In this document: in pieces, positions 51,001-59,235 of the stretch
Layout of the letters: every line of letters starts with the position of its first letter
Numbering within the stretch: position 1 is the first letter of the stretch
Source: Bythopirellula goksoeyrii
GTDB taxonomy: Bacteria > Planctomycetota > Planctomycetia > Pirellulales > Lacipirellulaceae
Length of the DNA: 64,000 nt
Assembly (NCBI RefSeq): GCF_008065115.1
Contig: NZ_CP042913.1
Span: 2,082,338 to 2,146,337, forward strand
Direction of reading: 5' to 3'
Notes under the pieces: model-generated
Database searches by the model: none
Seen by the model: only the letters and a program-made list of their open reading frames with translations
What the model was told of the DNA's origin: nothing
Made by a program: the position numbers and the translations under genes

Positions 51001-53981
51001 GCGAAAGGATCAACTTCATACTCAAACGCAGTCATGATGTTATCGGGGTCGCGGAAGTCGACTGCGTTGATTGCCCACTGGGCAAGCTGACGGGCACGTT
51101 CAGCTCGCTTTTCCAAATAGGTCGGGTCCGACGGGCCGCCTGGAGGAATCGGCTGTGGATCGGCTACGGCTTGTGCCAGCACATACAAATGCCGGGCCAG
51201 GAGTTGGCGGCGAAAGTTGTGTAAACTTACAAGGTCATCGTTGTTGTCGACGACGCCGTCCCCGTTAGTATCGCCCCGCTCAAAGTCGGTTATCGTACCA
51301 TCGCCATTTCGGTCAAAGGCGTCGTGATAAGAGGTAAAAGTTACGTCCTCAAAATCACTGGTAGCAGGTGTCGCTGTAATTCCTGCACGCCCATAGTCAA
51401 TTTGCCAGCCTGCATCCTCAAATTCCCCTGGTTCATCCACCACACCGTTGTTGTTATCATCCCGCCCATTGCCCAACGGGCGGTTGAGATTTAGCTTGAG
51501 ACCCGCCATCATCTCGGGGGCGATGAGCAATGCCATTTGTGTGCGCAATGCGCTAATTCGAGCGGGGGTGTCGGTTGCTACGTTCCAAACTGGGTCCTGC
51601 GCAGCTCGCAAACGATACTCTATTAAATCCGCAAACGTGGCATTCACGGGCTGACGGCCCATGACGGATGCGTAATCGCTATTTGCCAAACCGGGCATGC
51701 CCGTACTTGTCCACTCCGGCAACTGAAACCCTGGCTCCGGCAAATCGTAGCTGTCGGTGGTGAGTAATGTTCGCCAGTTGTTCAGATCATTGATCGGAGG
51801 AGTAGTTTGGTTGCCCTTCAACAATTCATACAATCGTGGCGGTAAGGTCGGTGAGTCAATATCATAAGCCCGCAAAAGCCGCTCAAATTCGGCGAGTGAG
51901 AAGGGTTTGTCCACACTACTCCCCTCTCCCCGCGGAGCGGTTGCTGAGAGGTTGAGTTCGTACGGATTGTCATTGGTGAGTCGATCGAAATCATTATTGC
52001 TTGATGTAAAATCGGTAATTGATTGGCCGAAATCATTGAGCCCCATCGCATAGCGGGCTCTCAGGTCAGGAAGCGTTCCGAAGTTGCTGCGGGGAACGAC
52101 AAACTGAGTTGGAAAACCTTGCATTTTGAGTTGGGCACTCAAATCAAACCTACCGTCGACGCCCGGCTCGTCATCTCCGCCGCTACCATATCGGCCCGAA
52201 TAACCCATTCCACCTTCGAGCAATCTCTCAAATCGATTGCCTCCCAAGAGCGGTTCCAAGCTAATCTCGGCCGGCCCAAAAGCCTGTCCCCGAGGAGCGT
52301 TGTTCCAGCCAACCCCAGCGAGCGAATAGCCGGGATTGTTGGGGCCGTTGATGGTTCCTGCCAATTCCCCCGTCCCATGCGCATTTACATTTAGCCGTCC
52401 ATCCATATCCAGCACCAAGATCGCCGCCAGCGGCTTCACCATTTTGCCATTCGGCCCGGCAATGATCGGAGCCCCGAAGTCGACCCACAGGCTTTCGCGC
52501 ACACCGTCCTTGTCGTTGTCCACGTCCCACGGTCCGTAGATCATGCGAGCTAGCCTTTGACCGTCAGTAGTCGCTGCTGCAAATTCAGGATTGCTACCGG
52601 TGAACGACGGATGATCTTGCCAATTGGGCCGCAAAAGTATTTTTCGCAATATTGCTGCGTTTGCTGCGGCTCCCAATGTAGAATTCCAAACGGGGTCGCC
52701 GGAGGTCCAAAAATCAGTTTTCTTGGCCCAATGATGAATTAATGCCGGTCGATGGAAAGAAGGTAGAACAAGCCCCCCGCGATCATCCGCGTTACCAAAT
52801 ATGTCGTCCGGCCCGGGATCACTCAGAGTTGTTGGATCCATAGAAACGTTGGCGAAGTTGTGAATCCCTTTCTCGCCTGGACTCGATGGACTCCACGCCA
52901 GGAACATATTCTGGAAGTCGGCGGCATCGTACGATTCATCGCTGCCACCCAGGCCGTCGAAAGGTCTTAGATTGAGAGGTACGGGGTAACTTGGGAAACC
53001 GAAATAGGTCGAATTGACTGCACCATTTGCAGGATTGTTGGTTACGTCAAAAAAGGCAGCATTCGGCATCAACGCAAGCAGCCGTGGAAAGCCATTGACA
53101 TCCTCACCTGTGCCAAGCTTTTGCGTATTTGCAGCAGTCACTGTGGGGTCATACCCAACCCCTGTACCGTTAAACGGTCGGCCGTTGACTACAATCTGAG
53201 TGCCATTAAGAAGTGCCAGATTGGCTAGCGATGTCAACGGTTGGCCATTCGATAGCGGTGTCGCCACTACACGCAACCAATACGGAGAATTGGGAACGGT
53301 GGGGTCTTCCTGCACATAGCTCACAATGCGCGTCGTATAGCCCGCGATGCATTCGTTGAAGTTGCTCGGCGAGACAAACGTAACCAGTTGTCCATTGTAG
53401 TAATTCTCGATAGCACTCAGCATTTCCATGCCAGGCGGAGGAGTCGCGCTAGGCAATGCTAAATTGTTGCCAAGCATGTCCTGAGCAGCTGTGATCTGAA
53501 ATTCGATGAATTGCCCGTTGGTCACACCATAGGGTGGCAATGGCGGACCAGCCGGGTTCTGTGCCCACCGCACGTTCTGGATCGTCGCCGTGAACCCGTC
53601 GGTTCCATACAGATCCCTGAGCAAGCTGTGATACCGCAGGGCCGAGTTCTGGTTGTTGGTATCGCGCACCAATTGGTTGAGGACTTCGTCCAGGAAATTG
53701 TGTTGGGTGTTAGAGATGTTTTCCTGGTTGCCGGCTTGTTGGTAGCTGCGGTTGGCGAGGCGGAACTGGTTCGAGGAGATGACGAACGCCGTGCCGATGA
53801 ACAGGAACAGGGTCAACAGGCCGAGGACCACGAGCAGGAGGATGCCGCGAGGTGGGGATTGGGGGCTGGGGGCTGGGGGCTGGGGTGAATAGGGGGAAGG
53901 GAAACGGGGGGCGGGGGCGCTGGACGATATGCGCTGGGCGGTAGCCAAGCGGTTGTATTGTAGTCGAAATCTTGTACTCAT
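48051..53981 (-). CDS. Giant GspK/PilX-like pseudopilin-associated protein
   Basis: 1976 residues. After a 45-residue leader it has the type IV pilin-like hydrophobic N-terminus RGILLLVVLGLLTLFLFIGTAF, the pattern of minor pseudopilins GspK/PilX which start with Arg-Gly rather than Gly-Phe. The rest is a very large Asn/Pro/Gly/Asp-rich region far longer than a normal GspK (about 320 residues). Calcium-loop motifs occur around residues 840-920, including DNNNGVVDEPGE, DRNGDGTITDFE and DTNGDGVVDNND. The leader segment 29-46 (SPYSPQPPAPSPQSPP) is encoded by CCCCAG-type repeat DNA. Terminal gene of the secretion operon; probably forms the pseudopilus tip (inference). Confidence 0.72.
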   Translation of the reverse strand: MSTRFRLQYNRLATAQRISSSAPAPRFPSPYSPQPPAPSPQSPPRGILLLVVLGLLTLFLFIGTAFVISSNQFRLANRSYQQAGNQENISNTQHNFLDEVLNQLVRDTNNQNSALRYHSLLRDLYGTDGFTATIQNVRWAQNPAGPPLPPYGVTNGQFIEFQITAAQDMLGNNLALPSATPPPGMEMLSAIENYYNGQLVTFVSPSNFNECIAGYTTRIVSYVQEDPTVPNSPYWLRVVATPLSNGQPLTSLANLALLNGTQIVVNGRPFNGTGVGYDPTVTAANTQKLGTGEDVNGFPRLLALMPNAAFFDVTNNPANGAVNSTYFGFPSYPVPLNLRPFDGLGGSDESYDAADFQNMFLAWSPSSPGEKGIHNFANVSMDPTTLSDPGPDDIFGNADDRGGLVLPSFHRPALIHHWAKKTDFWTSGDPVWNSTLGAAANAAILRKILLRPNWQDHPSFTGSNPEFAAATTDGQRLARMIYGPWDVDNDKDGVRESLWVDFGAPIIAGPNGKMVKPLAAILVLDMDGRLNVNAHGTGELAGTINGPNNPGYSLAGVGWNNAPRGQAFGPAEISLEPLLGGNRFERLLEGGMGYSGRYGSGGDDEPGVDGRFDLSAQLKMQGFPTQFVVPRSNFGTLPDLRARYAMGLNDFGQSITDFTSSNNDFDRLTNDNPYELNLSATAPRGEGSSVDKPFSLAEFERLLRAYDIDSPTLPPRLYELLKGNQTTPPINDLNNWRTLLTTDSYDLPEPGFQLPEWTSTGMPGLANSDYASVMGRQPVNATFADLIEYRLRAAQDPVWNVATDTPARISALRTQMALLIAPEMMAGLKLNLNRPLGNGRDDNNNGVVDEPGEFEDAGWQIDYGRAGITATPATSDFEDVTFTSYHDAFDRNGDGTITDFERGDTNGDGVVDNNDDLVSLHNFRRQLLARHLYVLAQAVADPQPIPPGGPSDPTYLEKRAERARQLAQWAINAVDFRDPDNIMTAFEYEVDPFALKSSNAWQVDGNLTTTADWTGMDTQPATNDDTGGVVWGTERPELVMTETLAWHDRRTEDEDNENPEPNAPDSKKAGKVDPASQTYDQDYDQIRPPKGAAFVELYNPWPASPGANNDTHEVVNGNDNGVDLAALDPVSNSSPVWRLAVYKTTFLQNGTYRSLAGPDKDPDSPDKNHHPRVLDRCVYFTGQNPNSITIPDSAGGRAFVNSPNLQVPPVRPGRYLVVGSGDQVSGQPGQYRSHFGLGSSGVNSSRGIVLDTRSTPGTPKVKLVGSNGTDIVASPTSPDIADVAIINEPRRFTISEPVRGYPPINIPGYEDIPHDDQRAQGGGGIGGNSWKDGETRLRLPITNSSSGGQGGIGQPQNPNRAVLRTIPAFSWIYLQRLANPLLPWNKDTNPYLTIDSMGANVTVFNGSDDGPARGELKLDSNGNVVEYPNRDAELSFSSVQRGRSNNPVDAPLPNAAGISLDLLHKGMFLDGRRLDRNRQIDGYLNNDISSTIQANQPAQNLWNPEWIGWSRTSNKLYGIFRNRAGNGSGQEPAGSSDYHFRGIPDQTLGFLNESFSRNTNSQTQPDTPFPWITWNNRPFANPGELMQVPHRRSSQLLQTFSFLNPSATSPTPNQELYRDTNQRKAVEVELSNATNAFKWVLDGPYGHLLNFFRVDANGVDGTAGNSDDLGIAGLYRVLDLVEVPSRYVGTETWLNPQTFGQTLADAPSGPPNKDPRDPRYGWQPPFNRLPERRDPGKVNINTVANGAVWHGVFHGSAKRDGSDPGHPVVDDDDFASFRRGYGQLNDAPTKLDADSPTLFANPFRTSDTGDMVPTPAMLRDGLDSMLLRSSELPATLTASLNLSGDPLFTAEVNQATNASGHKYRDTDRNPYFRYSPISRLSSMTTNRSNVFAVWITVGFFEVEEAPAFNATIHGDMTTYRRIYPDGYQFTKEAGSDTGDFTRVRKFAIVDRTIPVGFQPGANHNVKETVRLKREIE
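53848..53890. repeat. GGGGGCTGG low-complexity repeat in the GspK-like leader
   Basis: Tandem GGGGCTGGG units (four copies) with flanking GGGGATTG. On the minus strand these bases encode the Pro/Gln/Ser stretch of the leader (about residues 31-45) and stop where the hydrophobic pilin-like helix begins. Confidence 0.75.
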
Positions 53982-54001
53982 AGTTCTTCTCTTTTTTTCC
54001 G

Positions 54002-54025
54002 GCGACGCGTAGCGTCGCGGCTATT
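54002..54025. repeat. REP palindrome
   Basis: GCGACGC-GTA-GCGTCGC followed by GGCTATT. The same 24-base string recurs at 56898-56921. Confidence 0.8.
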
Positions 54026-54073
54026 CTCTCTTTTCTTTTACCCCAGCCCCCAGCCCCCGACTCCTAGCCTCCC

Positions 54074-55405
54074 CTACTGACAACATTCACAGCTCAACGG
54101 CATTTGCCGGGTTTGCACGTGGATTGCCCCGGGGAGGATCGCGACCTGGAGGTTTTGCCAGGAATCGCTGGGCCAAGCGCCTCCTTCGGAGACCATCAGG
54201 GTGCGACCTATCGCATTGCCTGTGATACCTGCTGGCGAATATTGCATATCTTCGGAGTCCTCATCCATCGCCAGGATGCGATACCACTTCATCATGAACT
54301 GGCCATTGATCTGGTTGACTCCCATCACACAAATCCAATTGGTTGCTCGTAGGCCATCGACGGCCGCATCGACTACATCGGGGTCGTTGCTGTTCGCATC
54401 ATAAATAAGGAGTTCCCCCTGATTGAGAAACTCGGCGGCAATCAGTCGCTCGCTGCCGGGACTGCCGGATGCGCTGGCCGAAGGGACGATGTCGCGCTTG
54501 TAAAACACGACGACCGACACATCGTAGAGTCCGCCGTCGAGGTTTGCCGCGGGTTGAAGGCCCAAGAGCGCGTTGTTGTCTACGGGCACCACAGTCGCCA
54601 GCCAGGAGTAGTCTCCCTGGTATTGGCGGGCGAGCAGGTTTCCTGTTGTATTGTCCACGCTCCACCGCTGCATTGCCGGGCGATCTCCCTGGTCGGGGAG
54701 TTCGACAGCCAGATCGTCGCGCAGGCGGAAGGTTGTCTCGGCTTTATTTGTATCTAGCACATATCCAGTAGTTCTCTCGAAAGTGACACGGCGGACCGGC
54801 CACAGTGTTGATAGAGTCCCCGGAGGAACTGGCGGAAAGTAAAGAGGAACATTGGGCCACGGTAATCCATCTAATGCACCATAGGGGAAGTAAGCTCGAT
54901 ATGAAGATGGATTTGGATCATTGGGGTCCACCTCGGCTGATCCAAGTGGGTCAATCGCAAAGGCATGCCCTGCATCGGATCCGAGAGTAAAAAGGCCAGT
55001 TGGGCTAGCAGTAACTTTCGTGCCAACCGGATAATTGTCCAATAGGTTGTTAGGAGTAGCATCCATGTGATCGGCGTAGTACCACGAATGTGGATCCATG
55101 AACCCCCGCGCTTCGATCTCCGCAAACGCATTATTTGCCAACTGGTCGCTGCGGTCTTTTTGGTCGCCTTGTACCAGGTAGTGGCTGGCGACCGGGAAGA
55201 TGGCCGCCACGCCCATCAGGCCGAATAGCAGCACGAACATCGAGATGAGGATCTCGATGAGGGTGATGCCGGAGCGGGTGGTGAGTGGCGAGTGGTGGGT
55301 GGTGAGTGTCGAGTGGCGAGTGCGCATCCCTAGCCCCCAATCCCCAGTCCCCGGACCACAATTCTCTAACCACCAACCACTAGCAACCAACCACTTCATA
55401 ATCAC
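54074..55405 (-). CDS. Prepilin-like protein, GspI/PilV-type
   Basis: 443 residues, 46-residue leader. Cleavage is expected after Gly46, leaving ITLIEILISMFVLLFGLMGVAAIF with Glu at +5, the class of type IV pilin-like proteins. It is longer than usual for GspI (about 120 residues), and the C-terminal region is beta-rich and Asp/Asn-rich. The leader (WLVASG, GTGDWGLG, RTRHSTLTTHHSPLTTRS) is derived from dispersed repeat DNA. The start codon ATG overlaps by four bases the stop of the upstream pseudopilin gene. Confidence 0.82.
   Translation of the reverse strand: MIMKWLVASGWWLENCGPGTGDWGLGMRTRHSTLTTHHSPLTTRSGITLIEILISMFVLLFGLMGVAAIFPVASHYLVQGDQKDRSDQLANNAFAEIEARGFMDPHSWYYADHMDATPNNLLDNYPVGTKVTASPTGLFTLGSDAGHAFAIDPLGSAEVDPNDPNPSSYRAYFPYGALDGLPWPNVPLYFPPVPPGTLSTLWPVRRVTFERTTGYVLDTNKAETTFRLRDDLAVELPDQGDRPAMQRWSVDNTTGNLLARQYQGDYSWLATVVPVDNNALLGLQPAANLDGGLYDVSVVVFYKRDIVPSASASGSPGSERLIAAEFLNQGELLIYDANSNDPDVVDAAVDGLRATNWICVMGVNQINGQFMMKWYRILAMDEDSEDMQYSPAGITGNAIGRTLMVSEGGAWPSDSWQNLQVAILPGAIHVQTRQMPLSCECCQ
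55279..55395. repeat. GAGTGG and CCCC-type low-complexity repeats in a pseudopilin leader
   Basis: GTGAGTGGCGAGTGGTGGGT, then CCTAGCCCCCAATCCCC and ACTAGCAACCAACCAC runs, continuous from the prepilin cleavage-site codons to the start region of the gene at 54074-55405. Confidence 0.75.
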
Positions 55406-56850
55406 TGCCCCCCGCCGTGGTCATGGTCCAGGCCGTGAGCCAGTTCGTGGGCGTGCTCGATTTGGACAATCCGGGCGACATCCGCTACTATCCGCTTCTC
55501 TTTCATCTCGCTGGCTAGTTGCCTCATTTCGCCTTGAAACTCGTCTGTGCGAGGATCAAACACAGCGTTCTCAACCACTTTGAGGCGATTGCCGGCCGGC
55601 TCAATCATCAGCCATCGGCTTTCGGGGTTGAGCCAGTTGATTTGTTCCCGCTTCTCTTGGAGTTGGTCGTCCGAATACTGCATGCCGACATACCAGGGAC
55701 AATTGGTTTCGTCATAATTAAGGGGCTTGCCGAGGGCAGTGTTCTCTCCGCGGCCTACGAGGAAGAAGACCCGATCGACCGCTTTGATTTCGGTCCCCTT
55801 GTACCAGACGCTCTCGATTCCCCCGTTGGGCGAAAACATGACGCCGGCCGTATTGGGCACGGTAGGAGTCGGTGAGCCAGGCTCATCAATAAAGAAGAGG
55901 GGCAAACCGCCGCTTTCGATTCCGGAGCCGTTGAAGTCGATCGCCATGCCGGCAGGCAACTGGAACGAAGGTTGGGCGCTTACGCCGAGGGCATTATCGC
56001 TTGCTGGCTGTCGTTCGATGATGTATCGCTCGCCAGTGCTCGGGTTTGCCAGCGGAGGAACTTTTCCCTGGCCTTGGGACGCCTCATCCAGCCAGACACA
56101 GATAAGTCGATTCTCGTAGCCATTTGGGTTCTGTCTGGGGTCGAGAAAATTCGCACCAGAAGCTGAAGTCTCTTGCGCATTGCGTTTGTCATCCACTATT
56201 TTAAACTGTTTTCCCGCGACTTTGATGACATCTCCAACCCGGATCATCCCCGGGGGAAGCGGTTCATCGGCTGCTGTTGTCGCGTACTTGGGTGTTACGA
56301 CGTACAGTCGGGCACCATACAATGCTCGAAAATCCTCCCCGTCGTTCCCATTGATGATTTCATCTGTTGGCCCATACCTAGTTTGGGAACTTGAGAGACT
56401 GTTGTTCGAGAGATAATCCGTGATCTCTTGAACTCCGACACGAGAGTCCGGGCTACCGCCGGAGTATTCGGGCGGGACAGCCAACTGGTAGGCCTCGATT
56501 GCCGCGCCGCTGCCGATGCTTGATTCGCGAAAGCCGACACCGACCGGCCGACCCGTGCGGGCCGCTTCGGCTTGGGCCATCATCAGAAAGGTCTTGAGGC
56601 CCCGCGACGCCTCGCGGATTTTGCGGGCATCATTATTGGGCGAAACCAACGGCAACACGCCGGCGACCAACGTGGTCAGAATCACCACAACGACCATGAG
56701 CTCGATGAGGGTCATTCCAATGCGGAGTTTGGAATTCGGAGTGCGGAATGAGCAGGACAACCCTAGCCGCGACGCAACGCGTCGCAGGGAGGAGTCGCTA
56801 GGCGCTAGGCGCTGGGCGCTAGTCAATCGTTTTCTGGTTTGTTTGTTCAT
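55402..56850 (-). CDS. Prepilin-like protein, GspH-type
   Basis: 482 residues with a 45-residue leader. Gly45 is followed by MTLIELMVVVVILTTLVAGVLPLV, a prepilin motif with Glu at +5. The next segment (REASRGLKTFLMMAQAEAARTGRPV) is characteristic of GspH-type minor pseudopilins. The protein is much larger than usual (about 170 residues), with an extra Gly/Asn/Asp-rich region. The leader is encoded by three different repeat types in series. Confidence 0.83.
   Translation of the reverse strand: MNKQTRKRLTSAQRLAPSDSSLRRVASRLGLSCSFRTPNSKLRIGMTLIELMVVVVILTTLVAGVLPLVSPNNDARKIREASRGLKTFLMMAQAEAARTGRPVGVGFRESSIGSGAAIEAYQLAVPPEYSGGSPDSRVGVQEITDYLSNNSLSSSQTRYGPTDEIINGNDGEDFRALYGARLYVVTPKYATTAADEPLPPGMIRVGDVIKVAGKQFKIVDDKRNAQETSASGANFLDPRQNPNGYENRLICVWLDEASQGQGKVPPLANPSTGERYIIERQPASDNALGVSAQPSFQLPAGMAIDFNGSGIESGGLPLFFIDEPGSPTPTVPNTAGVMFSPNGGIESVWYKGTEIKAVDRVFFLVGRGENTALGKPLNYDETNCPWYVGMQYSDDQLQEKREQINWLNPESRWLMIEPAGNRLKVVENAVFDPRTDEFQGEMRQLASEMKEKRIVADVARIVQIEHAHELAHGLDHDHGGGQ
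56727..56825. repeat. Three stacked repeat families inside one pseudopilin leader
   Basis: From the cleavage site outward: GAATTCGGAGTGCGGAATG (56734-56752), the REP palindrome GCGACGC-AAC-GCGTCGC (56769-56785), and GGCGCTAGGCGCTGGGCGCTAG (56799-56821). All of it is coding for residues about 10-41 of the leader. Confidence 0.75.
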
Positions 56851-56897
56851 TTCTGTACTCAGTTCTCTTCTTCTGTCCCTGCCCCTACTGTATTCCT

Positions 56898-56921
56898 GCG
56901 ACGCGTAGCGTCGCGGCTATT
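56898..56921. repeat. REP palindrome
   Basis: GCGACGC-GTA-GCGTCGC followed by GGCTATT, identical to 54002-54025. Confidence 0.8.
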
Positions 56922-56971
56922 CTCGTAGCTTCTTCTCCTCTGACCAGCGCCTAGTAGCTGGCGCCTCGCGC

Positions 56972-58129
56972 CTACCTATTATCAATCACATGGTTGTGGA
57001 TGTTGTCGATGGAATTATCGTCGCCGTCTGGATCATCGGGGTTGTCTCCTGTAGACCCAAATTGATATGCGTTATATGTCGTGTCCCATGTGTAAGGGTC
57101 CAGATAATAAGGATCAGCTGTCGACGGATCTGTGATATTGTCAGTTCGAGTACTTACATCTCCGATTCCATCTGGGCCCGATGAAAAAATGAGAGGCACG
57201 AGCCTAAAGGCAGGATTGTTGTCCCGCAACCGAGAAACAAACCCCTGTAATTGCGATGGATAAGACGAAACAGGAGGTTGTTTGGGATTCGTAGGTTCAT
57301 CCACTGAATCTCTGTGAAATGGATCAAACGGATCGTGATCGGAATCGGTGTCACCCGTCATGAGGGATGATTTGAGTGCGAAGCCTGCAGGCCAGCGGAC
57401 CCAACGTATCGGATTGCCCCAGCCATCCAAAAACTCTGGAGCACCGTCTTCATCTGTATCACCAATATCCTGTGGGCTGAAAAGCGTGCGGGCTTCACCA
57501 TCTCCAGTTAAAAGCATGATTGTCAAATACAAGCATTCGGCACTGCCATTTTGATTGACTTTGCCCATGTCGTTATTAGTCGTGGCTAGCGCTTTCTCAA
57601 ATCTGCGATAATACATTCTTGCTACTGCCGGTACATTTCTCAGTACCACTGTGGAGCGATCTCGACTACCTTGTGCAGTACTAGTCGGTTTATTAAGTGG
57701 ATTGGCCAAAAGGTCTACATCACTCCATCGATCAGGCATCTCATATTTCATCAACTCTCGCCGGCCAATAACTAGTAAGTCATTTCGGACTTGGGGATCG
57801 GTTCCACTTGGAATATCAATATCCACTTGCCGCGTCATGTAACTCGCATACTGCTCCATGAGCAGGGTGTGGAGTTTCGCAATGGTGGTTTTGGTGCGGG
57901 CGGCGCGGGCCGATTCCATCGCAGAGCGCGAAGCACCGAGGAACACTGCGCTGAGCGTGGCGATGATCGCGACGGCGATTAGCAGCTCGATGAGAGTGAC
58001 GCCGGAGCGGAATGCGGAGTGCGGAGTGCGGAATGGGGAATGGGTATATAGATTCCGCATTCCGAATTCCGCATTCCGAATTCGAATTAATTCCGCACTC
58101 CGCATTCTGCAATCCGCATTCAGTTTCAT
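56972..58129 (-). CDS. Prepilin-like protein, GspG/PilE-type with enlarged C-terminus
   Basis: 385 residues from ATG at 58129, chosen because the ATGA overlap with the upstream stop is a normal coupled start; the longer frame would overlap the upstream gene by 139 bases. Gly43 precedes VTLIELLIAVAIIATLSAVFLG with Glu at +5. Residues 44-80 continue as a typical pseudopilin helix (SAMESARAARTKTTIAKLH). The C-terminus is rich in Asp. The leader (NADCRMRSAELIRIRNAEF, THSPFRTPHSAF) is encoded by the ATTCCGCATT repeat family. Confidence 0.83.
   Translation of the reverse strand: MKLNADCRMRSAELIRIRNAEFGMRNLYTHSPFRTPHSAFRSGVTLIELLIAVAIIATLSAVFLGASRSAMESARAARTKTTIAKLHTLLMEQYASYMTRQVDIDIPSGTDPQVRNDLLVIGRRELMKYEMPDRWSDVDLLANPLNKPTSTAQGSRDRSTVVLRNVPAVARMYYRRFEKALATTNNDMGKVNQNGSAECLYLTIMLLTGDGEARTLFSPQDIGDTDEDGAPEFLDGWGNPIRWVRWPAGFALKSSLMTGDTDSDHDPFDPFHRDSVDEPTNPKQPPVSSYPSQLQGFVSRLRDNNPAFRLVPLIFSSGPDGIGDVSTRTDNITDPSTADPYYLDPYTWDTTYNAYQFGSTGDNPDDPDGDDNSIDNIHNHVIDNR
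58016..58120. repeat. ATTCCGCATTCC low-complexity repeat in a pseudopilin leader
   Basis: Tandem GAATTCGGAATGCGGAAT-type units in both orientations forming imperfect hairpins. The whole stretch codes for the leader of the gene at 56972-58129 and ends at the cleavage-site codons. Confidence 0.8.
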
Positions 58130-59235
58130 TCTTGTGCGCTCTCCAGTGTGCCAGGGGTGAAGTTGGTGAGCGTATCGGCAACATCGCCGGTGAACGGGCC
58201 TTCGGGGAAGAGGATCAGAGGTAGATTGGATTGCGTCATTGCAAACGGAGACATATCCCCCCAAGCATCATCCAAGCCGGCGTGAAGAATTTGAAACTTG
58301 TTTTTGTTCACAAAAACGTAATCTTTGGCCACAGGAGTCGCTGTGGAGCTAAAGCCTTCGCGAAGCTTTGTTAGAGCATAAATTTGGTCGGGGCTGGTAG
58401 CCAAGCCAGTCATATTTATGCAGTACTCCATCGGATCATGACGCGAAGCATCGAAATACACGTAGGGACGTTCGGAACCTGAAGGGTTATAAGTCCAAAG
58501 ATTGATTTGTCTCTCAATGCTAGGGTCTTTAGGATCGTTGTAAGTAATAAATCGTCCGTCAAAGACGCCGGCATCGGTACGTGGACCCAAACGAGCGAGG
58601 TCGAATTCATAGATGCGATTGCGGCTTTCGAGAATTTCACCATCAACGGATGTAGAGATGAACGATGGTCCTCCCGGTCCCGAGATAGGATATTGCGGAT
58701 CATCACTGAAACCACCCAACCAGAAATAGATCGCTTCAGCACCATTCAAGCCATTATCCAGTGCTGAAGGGTTACCATTCGAAAGAGTTCCGGTGGCACC
58801 CCCCAAACGTTGAATCAAGCCGAGTGGTTCCTGGTGGCGTGGGAAAGCCTTCTTGAACGCTCGCTCAAAGTCTTTGATGGTCATTTGGTAGATCGAATTT
58901 CCGAGAAAACTGTTACTACTGTCGTTCATCCCATTCGGCGGATAAATCCCATACTGCTTTCCTACCTTAAAATCCTCCATTGACTGTGCGAGCTGGTTTA
59001 TTTCCACAGAGATTCGTGCCCGCTTGGCGGCGTTGAGCGCATTGACGGCGCCGGCCGTGATGAGAGCTGCCAGGATGGCGATGATCGTGATTACGACCAA
59101 GAGTTCGGTCAATGTGAAGGCGGAATGCGGATTGCGGAATGCGGAATGGGCATTGCGCAAGCCGAATCGCGGGTTCTGATTTCCCTTATATCCCGCAATC
59201 CGAATTCCGAATTCCGAACTTCTTTTCCGTCCCAT
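58126..59235 (-). CDS. Prepilin-like major pseudopilin candidate, GspG-type
   Basis: 369 residues from ATG at 59235, with AGGAG 8 bases upstream; an upstream ATG adds 13 residues. The pilin motif is HSAF-TLTELLVVITIIAILAALIT: cleavage after Ala39 places Glu at +5. Gly is normal at -1; Ala is tolerated but less efficient in tested systems. First pseudopilin gene after the assembly genes, so possibly the major one; the mature part keeps the alpha-helical AVNALNAAKRARISVEINQLAQSM segment. Leader (SSEFGIRIA, FGLRNAHSAFRNPHSAF) comes from the ATTCCGCATT repeat. Confidence 0.85.
   Translation of the reverse strand: MGRKRSSEFGIRIAGYKGNQNPRFGLRNAHSAFRNPHSAFTLTELLVVITIIAILAALITAGAVNALNAAKRARISVEINQLAQSMEDFKVGKQYGIYPPNGMNDSSNSFLGNSIYQMTIKDFERAFKKAFPRHQEPLGLIQRLGGATGTLSNGNPSALDNGLNGAEAIYFWLGGFSDDPQYPISGPGGPSFISTSVDGEILESRNRIYEFDLARLGPRTDAGVFDGRFITYNDPKDPSIERQINLWTYNPSGSERPYVYFDASRHDPMEYCINMTGLATSPDQIYALTKLREGFSSTATPVAKDYVFVNKNKFQILHAGLDDAWGDMSPFAMTQSNLPLILFPEGPFTGDVADTLTNFTPGTLESAQE
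59111..59222. repeat. GGAATGCGGATTGCGG repeats in the GspG-type leader
   Basis: Units of GCGGAATGCGGATTGCGGAA (about 59117-59150) and ATCCGAATTCCGAATTCC (59199-59218) lie within codons 6-39 of the gene and stop at the cleavage site, making the leader repeat-encoded. Confidence 0.8.

Noticed and set aside
50364-51224. Long + strand frame in the giant GspK-like gene
   Set aside because: Complement shadow of an Asn/Asp-rich region with no initiation signals.
56972-58264. Long start for the pseudopilin at 58264
   Set aside because: It would overlap the upstream gene by 139 bases and give a 45-residue non-pilin extension; the ATGA-coupled start at 58129 is simpler.
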